Below are positions 12,837 through 21,055 of a stretch of DNA of 60,000 nt, in pieces. A program made the translations under genes and the position numbers. Source of the stretch: Symsagittifera roscoffensis (lineage: Eukaryota; Xenacoelomorpha; Acoela; Convolutidae); the NCBI RefSeq assembly GCF_963678635.1, contig NC_087069.1, forward strand, positions 9,881,206-9,941,205, read 5' to 3'. A model generated the notes under the pieces. That model was not told the origin of the DNA. It worked only from the letters and a program-made list of their open reading frames with translations, and did no database searches. Numbering within the stretch: the first letter of the stretch is position 1; every line of letters begins with the position of its first letter.

Positions 12837-13529
12837 GGACTAATCTCAGTGCGTGTTCCCGCTGAAGTTTTCAAGTCACGCTCCGGCAGTTCACCCTCCA
12901 GCCAATTTCAGCCCTACTCCCAGAAACAATCCAGCGGAAAAAGCCAGATTTCAAAGCGAGAAGCTTTTTGGAGCCCTCCATTGCCATCGCCATTATCATC
13001 ATCATCAGGGCTACCAAAATTACACACCCGTGAAACCCGGCAACTCAATTCCTTCCAAAATCCTAATTTATCCAGTACAATTTTCTCGAAGACAGAAGCG
13101 ACCGATGATAACTTCAATCAAGTTATAACTCAATACCAGCAGTTTATTATTAGTGAAGATAAAACTGGAAATAAAAAGACTACCCCGGATATTACGAAAG
13201 ATGGCAATACAAACAGCGAGGATATTGCAGACAAAAAATCCTACCAAAATTCCGTCAAAAATAGCCACGAAATTGTTCGTCGACAAGTTAAATTATCGCC
13301 ACCAAAACAACAAAGAACTCACAGGTTGCAAATTATAATCTACAAAAGGGACTATTTTTTCAACCCCGCGGGAGCGACTATTGTGCCTGGGTCTTCGAAT
13401 TCTCTGGATGGGTTATTTTTCCCAGAGTCTGGACGAGTTGTTTCTGTGAATTTAGACGGAAAATCGACTGTGCGGGATTTGAAATCGAAGAACTCGGTTG
13501 AAATCACTTTTCCAAACACCGCTGATCAG
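12837..13529 (+). other. aGPCR exon: end of GAIN domain with a long Ser/Pro-rich, disordered stretch
   Basis: Residues 1-231. The acceptor is ctttag at 12831-12836 and the donor gtaact at 13530; the exon is phase 0 at both ends. It opens with ISVRVPAEVF, a GAIN-like strand, followed by about 140 polar residues rich in Ser, Pro, Gln, Asn and Lys, including a Ser run coded by tca repeats. It ends with a recognisable GAIN-B segment: an IIIYKRDYFF strand, then GRVVSVNLDG and SVEITFPNTADQ. In CELSR and latrophilin the equivalent strands directly precede the GPS. The low-complexity insert inside the GAIN fold is unusual. GTG at 12849 is not a plausible start, because the exon is internal. Confidence 0.85.
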
Positions 13530-16500
13530 GTAACTCGGATTGATTATTTAACTAGTCTTTTTTACTCTTGTATTTTGATTTATATATTGACCGCGGATAG
13601 GTTTGCGTCAGCATTTTTATTTTTAGGTTGTTCGATTTGATTGACTCAGTTTATTCAAAACACTTGCAATACTTCTGTAAATGCTTTCTGAACTAAAAAT
13701 ATCTTAACTCCTTAAAATGGGAAAATGTTAATTCTTAGTTTTTTTTCTAAATTAGATTTTTCGACTAATGATTTTTTCTCAGGTGATTTAAAACGAAGTA
13801 TATGAAATTAATTATCTAAGAATAAAACTGATTTTTACTCTTAACTTAATGCTTAATGAAATTCATACCCCGATTCCAGACTAGAATTGTATGCTTAATG
13901 AAATTCATACCCCGATTCCAGACTAGAATTGTATTGGCGGCATCAGATTTAAAAACAATCCTACTTTCTTTGATACAGCAGATTCAAATCTTTTATTGAC
14001 AATTTATGCATTGCTTTTTGACGTTTCGCTTGCAATTCACCTGCTTTTTTTCTGGCCCATGGAAAAAACAGTGACGCGTTTTTCTGACCAGTTTTAATGA
14101 AATTCTTCAAAGTTAAAGAGTTACTTATTATTTGCTATTTGAAACGATTAGACGAGACTGAAATGTAAATTTGTTCATGATTGGAACGTGATTAAAATAG
14201 GGAAAAAAACAGACGTCTTAAAACATATTTTAAACGTCTAGTTTCCATTTTTAACCGTCGCGGTGCTTTTTTGTAATATATCCGCTTTAGTATCGTGTTT
14301 TATTTTCTTGTTTGTATATTCGTACCTATGTTTAAATCGCTCTGAAAAATAAATTGAAAATTTGAACCGTTTTTTTTTCTTCTGGAAGGCGGAGAAATTG
14401 GAAATTGAATTCGCTTTACAAGCAAGAAGCATAGAGCTTTGAATTGAATAGCTGATTATAATTCGATTATAATTCTATTGTTTATTTTCTGTTTCAGAAA
14501 GCGGAGCCTCTGTGCGTATTTTGGAAGGAAGACGGTAAGCATTTTATTTTATTTTTTGAGACTTACCTTAAGGTGTCTGGAAATCTGAAATTCCAAATTG
14601 CAAAATATATTAGGTAATTTCTGAATATTCTGTTCTATTATACAAATGGACATTTCCGGAATTTCCGATAAAAAATTGAGTTAAGTGCTTATCGACATGA
14701 AAATTATCAGCTAAATTTTGCTTTTTTCTTTCTTTTGATTGACAATAATCCAATATTTCTATTACTATTTCAAATCTTTGCCTTTTATCATGAAAAAAAA
14801 AGTTAAATTAGAATTTTTAAGCATCAATCAAAAAAAGAGTGTAGTTGTTTGTATTTAGCTCGCTATTGGTCTCAAACGGGACTGGTGACAAGAGCGTACG
14901 GTAGAAACGGAACCACTTGCCAATCATCACATTTGACCACATTCACTTTATTCATGGTGAGCTCAATCGTCTAGTTTCCATTTTTTTACAGTCTCATTGC
15001 TTCTTTTGTAATATATTCGCATCTGTATTGTGTTGTTTGAAGTATTTTTATTTGTGCTCTGAAGATGTTTAGTTGACTCTATCAATGATATGAAATAAAA
15101 CAGCACTCATTTCTGATAAACACTCAATATTTACAGTCTACTGTAGATAAAATCAACGACAAATTTTGCATCAATTTTTCTTCAAAAATTGGCATGGAGA
15201 ATTGTTGTTCCGACTTGAATTGTTGTTCCCCTCAGGGATTTGACCCCCTGCCGACCCAAAGGGTCCCCCCTTTGATACTTTTTCAGAAATTCATTTTTGG
15301 CCGACCGACCCTAAAATTTTTCTAAAGGCGCCTTTGGCGCCAATATATGCTATTTTTGAGGGGGAGCGCGCGCCAAAAAAACGCATTTTTTTTTGTCAAA
15401 ATTTTTCAAAAAGTGCCCAAAAACAGAAAATTTAGCCAAAATCGGGGCAAAACAGTGCTTTGGGAGAGCGCGAAAAATAAAAATCTATTTGGTCGACCTA
15501 AAAAAAAAAAAGGTCGTCAAAATTTTGGAAAATTTTTTGAAAATCCGCCCCCCCCTCGAGAAAATCCTAGATCCGCCCCTGGTCTAAATTGCCAAACATG
15601 TCAGATTTTGTGAGCATCTATCGAGAATGTGCTGCCTTCCATTGGCCTTTCGTTGGTATCATGTTATTTAGGGTGATGAAATAAATAATTGTCTCCTGAT
15701 GTTGTGATGTTGTTTGTTGTAGCGTGTGATGAGTGGGTCGGGGCTGGAGGGAGAAGTTGCCCCCTCCATCCTGCCCTTCGTGGGCACTGGACTGGCCATC
15801 ATTGCATACACCCTCACCATCATCACCTACTGCCTATTCGGGTAATCTTATTGAATATTGCTAAATAAAAAAATTTAAACAAAAAAACTACAAAAAAATT
15901 ATATTTAATTGAGTCGGAAAAACTATTTCAGTCGGAAAAAGGATGAACAAGAAAAAAAACCTCGCTGACAATAGGATAGGCCTAGTTTCACAATTTTTTT
16001 CCACTCTTGTTTGGCTAAAATGCCTTCATTGACATATATAACCATGTGAGCGATTCTTATTGGTTTCTAACTGAATTGAATATCTATCTAATCTTAAAAC
16101 TGAATACGATCTTGTCTATAAACTGAATGCGATCTTATCTTTAAACTGAATGCGATCTAACCCTCAAACTGAATGCGATCTTATCTTTAAACTGAATGCG
16201 ATCTTATCTTTAAACTGAATGCGATCTTATCTTTAAACTGAATGCGATCTTACCCTCAAACTTAATGCGATCTTATCTTTAAGCTGAATGCGATATAGCA
16301 TATGATAACAACTGAATATGACTTTGTTCACACTGCAGGTCTCTGCGTCGTGAGGCCAGTGGCAATGTGGTACTCAGTCTGGCAGCTGCACTACTCCTCC
16401 TCAACATATCATTCCTGGCAGCCGCCGTGCGCACCCGATTCCAAGTAAGCAACCCCCACCACCCTACTCACTCTCTATACTTACCCCCCTACCACCCCCC

Positions 16501-19500
16501 CCCCCCCCCCAATAAATGTATGTTACTCCCTCTCCTCGTCGCCTGTCCTGCATTTTCCTGTCTCAGGGGGATATGAAACTAAGAAACTTATTTTCACATC
16601 GAGCTTAAAATTAAAAATCAAATTTGAAGGAGGGTTAAATTTCATGAGATTATAATTCTTTGTGTGTGTGTGTTGTGTTAGGACCAGCACCTGTGCAATG
16701 CAGTGGGCGTGGCTCTTCACTTCTTCCTGCTGGCATCTGTCATGTGGCATGTAGTCGACGCCCTCTTCTCATACAACAATGTGAGCTATTCTTACATAAT
16801 CTCAAATGATGCTGTTATATAAGAAAGGCTCCTTAAAGAAAATACACCTGGTTGCTTTTGCAAGTAGCACAGAAAGTTCCGACCATATTTATATAAAAAA
16901 TTAACAAAAACATTTTTTTTCACAAATTTGCGCTGTTTTTGAGCGCCGTGTGATGAGAGGAAGAAGGAAAACCTAAGAATTTTGTAAATTAATTATAACC
17001 GATTACATTTTTTGTCAAAAACTGATTCATAAAAAAGTTTTTTTTGACTGTTTTTTTTCTACTTTTTGGTTGTTTTTAGTTGAAAACCCATTGACAGCAA
17101 AGCGCCTATGTGAAGCTATGAAATTTTTTTTTTCCTGGAGTAAAATTGAGTTTTCTACGGCCTGGTTAACCGAGTTTTACCAAAAAATGTTTTTTGCTCG
17201 CGTTATTCGCTCGAAATTAGAATAAAAAGCAAAACAAAAATTTCAAACCGATTTTTTACTGATTAATTTTTTGAAAAAAGGTTTACTGATATATCACTTA
17301 ACCAGTTATCATGATTTTTTGTGGTACCTGATTTTGCGTGGAATAAAAAGTAAAAATAAAAGCACGCTCCAAGAAAAAGAACAAAAACCTTTATTAACAA
17401 ACACTTTTAATATAATATTGTTATATCAATACTATGTAACAAACTTTGTAGCGTTCGAGGATCTACTGGTTGCTTTCGATTTCTATTTACATTTTCTAAA
17501 TATAACATTTCGGAACTCAGAAAATCTTGACAGAAAAAAGTAAAAATTAGTATCATTTTGCTATAAATTATCAAATTTCGTCTCCGTAGGTCTCCCGTCC
17601 TCTAGTCCTCTCCTCTCCATCCCCTTCTCCCCACGGGGGTGGGGGTGGTGTGAATGGGAACGTGGTGATGGGAGGCTCATCTGCAGGTGGGGGCATGGTC
17701 ATGGTCCCCTCCAGCCAGATGAGTGTCATGGCTGCCGCCGCTGGAGTCCACGATGCGAACCAAGTGTCCACTTCGCTATTCATCAAATGTGCACTGTTCG
17801 CTTGGGGTAAGTCATCAATCTTTATGATGTAATCCTACCTCTCACAAGGACCAAACACACTGAATTTCTCCGCCACTCATTGTCCTTTAAATAGTTCATT
17901 TCCTTTAAACCAGTTGGGTCCTTCTTGTATGAGGGATTTCTCCTTTTTTTCAGGGGGAATCTTTCATGCCAGAAGGACCGAATCCCCGAATTTTAACTTA
18001 TAAGATCAGAACTCAGTACTCAAAATTTGAATAAATCAGGTGGAAATCGGGTCAGTTTTGAACAGTTTGAACTTAATTGATTGCTTGAAAATTTGTGAGC
18101 ATTCGATCCTTTTATCATTAGAATATCTTTTTCTTATTCCATAAGACTCAGATGTTTTTGGTCCTGGTTTTGGGTAACATCGTCAATCTCGAAATGTTTT
18201 TTTTGGATGAGATTTTTAAAGTGCAATTGTACGAATGTAGCATAACTTTGGCTCAAACAATTGTCAATTATTTGTTTAGACTTATTGATAATTAAAAGCT
18301 CGATCCAATACCGTCAACAATGAGAGGTTGCTATTTATGATTATTCTCTCCTGTTTTAGGTATGCCACTAATCATCACGACGCCAACCATTATAATCAAA
18401 CAAGGAAACTACGACATACGAGATATTTAGTAAGTTATTTTTATACCTCAAAATATCAAAAAGATAGAGCAAAATACATCAAAAAATATAACAGATTTAT
18501 AACAGCGACTTTTAAAATTATATATATTCTTCTCTCTGATGTTTGAACGTTGAAAGCTTTCAATAATTCTAATTTTCACTTTCCCTAAGCTCATAAATAC
18601 TTTTCCAACTGTATTTTGACAATGTTTTAAGGTGAACTCTAAAAAAGCTTTACTTATCACACCAATGCATTTTTATACTTCTAATTTTTGCAGCCGCGTT
18701 TTTCTAATCAAACCGCTTCTTCTTTGATTCAAACCATCCAAGTATTAAATTAACTCCCCTAATTGGATTCTTTTTGTGATAATGAATTCATTATTAAAAT
18801 TTTGCCGAAAAATAGTTTAAGTTTCGAACACCAAAACTGTTTTGTTTCAATGAAAGCATGTGTTACTCTTTATTAAATAAACTCAGTTTCCAATCTCAGA
18901 ACAACTAAAATTATCATGTTTTCTTGAAGTTTTACTGAATGTCAAGTTCGAATTCATAATTATTTTGAAATTAATTAAAAGCGCCAAAATCAATTGAGAA
19001 AATATCACAAAACAATTTCAAAAAGAAAACAAAATGCAGTACTTTTAAATACCTGTATTTTCTCCGATGGCGATTGAAATTTTATTTAAGTAACTCACGT
19101 ATTTTTTGTTATTTCGCATACCTCAAATTGTCCCTTCTACTTTAGCTGTCGTTTGACCCCTGACCTTGAGACGACCTACTACGGCGCCCTAGTTCTACCA
19201 TGTTCCGTCATAATACTAGTCGGCATCGGCTTCCATCTGATTGCTTTGAAGTTGGTCCAGTCGCAGTCCAAGCAACAATCCAACCAATTCCAGGTGCAAC
19301 AAGTCAACTACCCCTCCCACGAACGGGCTTTCCTGGAATCGAACCGACTCAACCTCGTCACGATGACATTTGTTCTTATTTCCTTTTCAGTCACGTGGAT
19401 TTATTCCCAGTTTTTCTTCCGAACTAGTTTGCCAACTTTCGAGTTCGTATTTTGCTGCGGAAATGTTTTCCAATCTTGGTGTTTTTTCACAAGTCGGTGT

Positions 19501-20112
19501 ATGTTGCTACGCGAAGCACGGGACGCTTGGAAAATGTTCTTCAGTGCTGGTGAAATGAAACCCCACATTGTAGCCGACGGTCGACATCTAAAATGCAACG
19601 CCTATGACGATTCAGTTTCTCACGCATTATTGTCCAATCACAATAAAGCAATTACGCCTGAAAAATTCCAAATGACAGCTGCCAATCATAATCATTCACA
19701 CTTGAACGGAGGCAGACATAGCATGGAGAGTCCCTATCGCCATTTTGACTCAAACGGGCATTCAGGCCATGCGATTCCCGAGTCGATAGGGTACGACTCG
19801 AAAGACATGGCGATCATACATCGAAACAGCCCGCTCGGATCCCAAGGTTCGCAAGGCGCCATCATTTTTGGCGAGACAATGGAGATCAAAAAAGCGGCCG
19901 CTCAAGTTTTCGCCGCCCAAGGAAGCAGTAGCAAATCGGTCACTGACGAAAGTGTTCGAGGGGATGACGACGAGTTTACCCGGACGCCTGGTATGTTGCC
20001 ACATCCAGACCAGTACTGGCACATGCAAACAGCCGAGCGAATTTCGCCGCCCACTTCGAATTATATTCCAAGTCCGCCATTAAGTGATCCGCACAGGGAG
20101 TCATACGTGTAG
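12837..20112 (+). CDS. Adhesion G-protein-coupled receptor (class B2), 5'-incomplete, nine exons
   Basis: Exons joined by GT-AG introns: 12837-13529, 14498-14534, 14859-14956, 15723-15841, 16339-16444, 16682-16780, 17590-17806, 18360-18429, 19146-20112. All junction phases agree and give 801 codons plus TAG with no internal stop. Residue numbers below count from the first codon at 12837. Order: C-terminal GAIN region (1-231), GPS motif (237-270), tethered agonist (270-276), TM1 about 291-314, TM2 324-345, TM3 357-378, TM4 447-470, TM5 493-514, TM6 549-571, TM7 578-599, and a cytoplasmic tail of about 200 residues. The conserved TM3 Cys (356) and ECL2 Cys (481) are present. By family knowledge this is a self-cleaving surface receptor activated by its tethered agonist. 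The TM helices resemble CELSR, latrophilin and GPR56-type members, so I leave the subgroup open. The exon at 12837 is preceded in frame by a stop inside the intron, so signal peptide and N-terminal domains must come from exons I could not find. Confidence 0.9.
13849..13932 (+). repeat. Perfect 42-bp tandem duplication in aGPCR intron
   Basis: Two identical adjacent 42-bp copies (13849-13890 and 13891-13932) in the intron between the first two exons. The lack of divergence indicates a recent slippage or unequal-exchange event. Confidence 0.95.
14234..14350 (+). repeat. Dispersed repeat, copy 1 (aGPCR intron)
   Basis: Begins aacgtctagtttccattttt and continues for about 100 bp. It aligns, with substitutions, to 14967-15065 in the next intron but one, in the same orientation. 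No ends or target duplication could be defined. Confidence 0.6.
14498..14534 (+). other. aGPCR micro-exon: first half of the GPS motif
   Basis: This exon is only 37 nt (12 codons plus one base), between gtttcag and gtaagc, and codes residues 232-243. It carries the first GPS cysteine (237) in CVFW, the invariant start of the motif. It is phase 0 at the 5' side and phase 1 at the 3' side. It is too short for ORF-based detection and was found by following the reading frame from the previous exon. Confidence 0.88.
14859..14956 (+). other. aGPCR exon: GPS cleavage site and tethered agonist
   Basis: 98 nt, residues 244-276. The motif Trp (247) is present, and SSHLTTF carries the cleavage site: His268-Leu269 | Thr270. 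The tethered agonist starts TTFTLFM, matching the family pattern TxFxxLM with one change. Of the four conserved GPS cysteines, the first (237) and third (264) are present. The second is Leu252 and the fourth is Ser266. The donor is gtgagc at 14957. Confidence 0.88.
14967..15065 (+). repeat. Dispersed repeat, copy 2 (aGPCR intron)
   Basis: Second copy of the repeat at 14234, sharing cgtctagtttccattttt and ttttgtaatatatycgc. It starts 11 bases after the GPS exon's donor. Confidence 0.6.
15236..15589. mobile_element. Probable MITE-like insertion with GC-rich ends in aGPCR intron
   Basis: A block with C-rich ends inside AT-rich intron. The left part contains gatttgaccccctgccgacc; the right end is the reverse complement of CAGGGGCGGATCTAGGATT, a sequence type typical of hAT-like MITE ends. 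No matching 8-bp target duplication was found, so the left boundary is uncertain. The left motif recurs near 6405-6470. ORFs across it are low-complexity artefacts. Confidence 0.45.
15723..15841 (+). other. aGPCR exon: TM1
   Basis: 119 nt, residues 277-315 plus two bases. A short Gly/Ser-rich linker after the agonist leads into a hydrophobic helix (about 291-314) rich in Ile, Thr and Leu. The acceptor is tgttgtag; the donor is gtaatc, phase 2. The exon is clearly more GC-rich than the flanking introns. Confidence 0.87.
16098..16297 (+). repeat. 23-bp minisatellite in aGPCR intron
   Basis: About 8.7 tandem copies of a 23-bp unit beginning AACTGAATGCGATCTTATC. Variant units with CTAACCCTC or CTTACCCTC tails are interspersed. 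The array ends 41 bp upstream of the TM2 exon. Confidence 0.93.
16339..16444 (+). other. aGPCR exon: ICL1 and TM2
   Basis: 106 nt, finishing codon 316 and coding 317-351. SLRR gives a basic first intracellular loop. The helix LSLAAALLLLNISFL closely matches the TM2 pattern of class B2 receptors (inL..aLll.nl.Fl). The acceptor is cactgcag; the donor is gtaagc, phase 0. A 16-base C run follows in the intron at 16495-16510. Confidence 0.88.
16682..16780 (+). other. aGPCR exon: ECL1 end and TM3
   Basis: 99 nt, 33 codons (352-384). HLC carries Cys356, the conserved TM3 cysteine that pairs with ECL2. The helix GVALHFFLLASVMWHVVDAL follows the family pattern (LHyFlL.sf.W...ea). The exon ends SYNN, where relatives continue into a short second intracellular loop. 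The donor is gtgagc. Confidence 0.9.
17590..17806 (+). other. aGPCR exon: expanded Gly/Ser/Pro-rich ICL2 and start of TM4
   Basis: 217 nt, residues 385-456 plus one base. RPLV continues the TM3 end. About 55 residues of low complexity follow: SPSPSP, a five-Gly run, several GG and SS pairs, Met/Val repeats and a four-Ala run. Then LFIKCALFAWG begins TM4. Relatives have roughly 10-20 residues between TM3 and TM4. There are good flanking splice sites (ctccgtag and gtaagt), no stop in 72 codons, and GC content far above the surroundings. The region is in frame with both neighbours, so it is exon sequence and not a misread intron. Confidence 0.85.
18360..18429 (+). other. aGPCR exon: rest of TM4 and ECL2
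   Basis: 70 nt; completes Gly457 and codes 458-479 plus two bases of Tyr480. The TM4 continuation MPLIITTPTIII follows the family WG.P signature. The ECL2 start NYDIRDIY precedes the conserved cysteine in the next exon. The acceptor is ctgttttag; the donor gtaagtt overlaps an apparent TAG in the unspliced frame. Confidence 0.86.
19146..20112 (+). other. aGPCR terminal exon: ECL2 Cys, TM5-TM7 and cytoplasmic tail
   Basis: Residues 480-801 and stop TAG at 20110-20112. YCRL carries ECL2 Cys481; most relatives have Trp where Arg482 stands. TM5 is at about 493-514. ICL3 is Gln/Ser-rich (515-548). TM6 is at 549-571 with the VTW motif. TM7 contains GNVFQSW, where relatives usually have N..QG. The tail of about 200 residues is rich in Ser, His, Asn and Gly, has acidic DDDE, and ends ESYV, which fits a class I PDZ ligand (S/T-x-hydrophobic). 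Confidence 0.92.
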
Positions 20113-20127
20113 AGTTTCCTGTTTTCT

Positions 20128-20133
20128 ATTAAA
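20128..20133 (+). terminator. Candidate poly(A) signal ATTAAA of the aGPCR gene
   Basis: ATTAAA lies 16 bases after the stop codon. This would give a very short 3' UTR. It is a common variant of AATAAA, but the hexamer is frequent by chance in AT-rich DNA, so support is weak. Confidence 0.3.
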
Positions 20134-21055
20134 GTTTTCACATCCGGAAGTCAAGATAATGAACAAACACAGTTTGCCCATTCCCAAAAAAATGAGATTC
20201 TATCTTGAATTTTTATATTTGTACTTCAATTTTTTAGAATTAAACTTCAGAAGGTGCTATAATGTTGACAATTAACATTTTTAAATTGTGTATTCGTTGC
20301 AATGAAATTTTAATTTATTATACTTATTTGGATTTTTGAACCTCTCGAAGTCAGTCAAGTTTATAATTGTTTATAATCGTTTTCATATCGGGCATCGGTC
20401 AATTTTTTGACCAAATTCTCATTCTCTATCAAGCATTCTCTTCTTGTGTAATCGTTAAGTTTTTGGTCTGCACTAAATCTTCTCACCTACCAACGATCAA
20501 AAAAGCTTTTGAGCGATATAAATTTCTGTTTAATAATATCAGGTAATACGAATGTGTAAAGAGTTTTGTTTCGAAAGTGCAAGGAGTTTTGTTTAATTAT
20601 TTTTTCACTTTATATGAGAAATTTCTTTGTCACAAACTATGTCACCGATTATACCAATGGAAAGGCCGGCTATTTTCATGCATGCCTGCATAACCCGCTA
20701 GCCTCTTTTTTTGCCCCACTCAAATTTTTACGGCCTTCAATTTAATCAGCTGAGGATGAAGTTTTGATCAATTTTTCTTGGAGTTTTTTTCTTTTTCTCA
20801 ACAACTACCTTGCCATCTCTGAAACTGAGCTTTCGAAAAAACTTTCAACGCTATTGATTTTATGGGTTCAGAGAAAGAAGGTTTCGGAAAAATGTGTAGA
20901 TTTTTGACTGTTTTTTGGAATTTTAATACTTTTCTCAAAAACTTTCCTGGTAGAATCAAGATTGAGCTTTCAATCAAAAAAGATGTTTTATGAATTTTCT
21001 CAACCTTCTGAACAAGTTTCATTGTCCTAATTTTTGCAGAAAGTTTTCCAGAGCT
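20134..21055. repeat. 3' flank of aGPCR with degenerate repeat block (20640-21050)
   Basis: 20134-20640 shows nothing recognisable. 20640-21050 carries tgcctgcata..., gcctcttttt, gatcaattttt and repeated tttctcaa-aact...gagctttc motifs. These recur in the same order at 50160-51200 (tgcctgcatactcccctggt and so on). It is an old dispersed or satellite-like repeat. Confidence 0.45.

Noticed and set aside
12849-12851. GTG as a start codon for the receptor frame
   Set aside because: The exon is internal, with a clear acceptor just upstream; animal genes rarely start at GTG, and the GAIN region needs preceding sequence.
15347-15613. Two overlapping plus frames of 64-88 codons
   Set aside because: They lie in a MITE-like repeat with poly-A/T and C runs inside an aGPCR intron and do not connect to flanking exons in frame.
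19200-20083. Additional overlapping frames on both strands in the aGPCR terminal exon
   Set aside because: They are shadows of the receptor frame, which is supported by TM5-TM7 motifs and splice phases.
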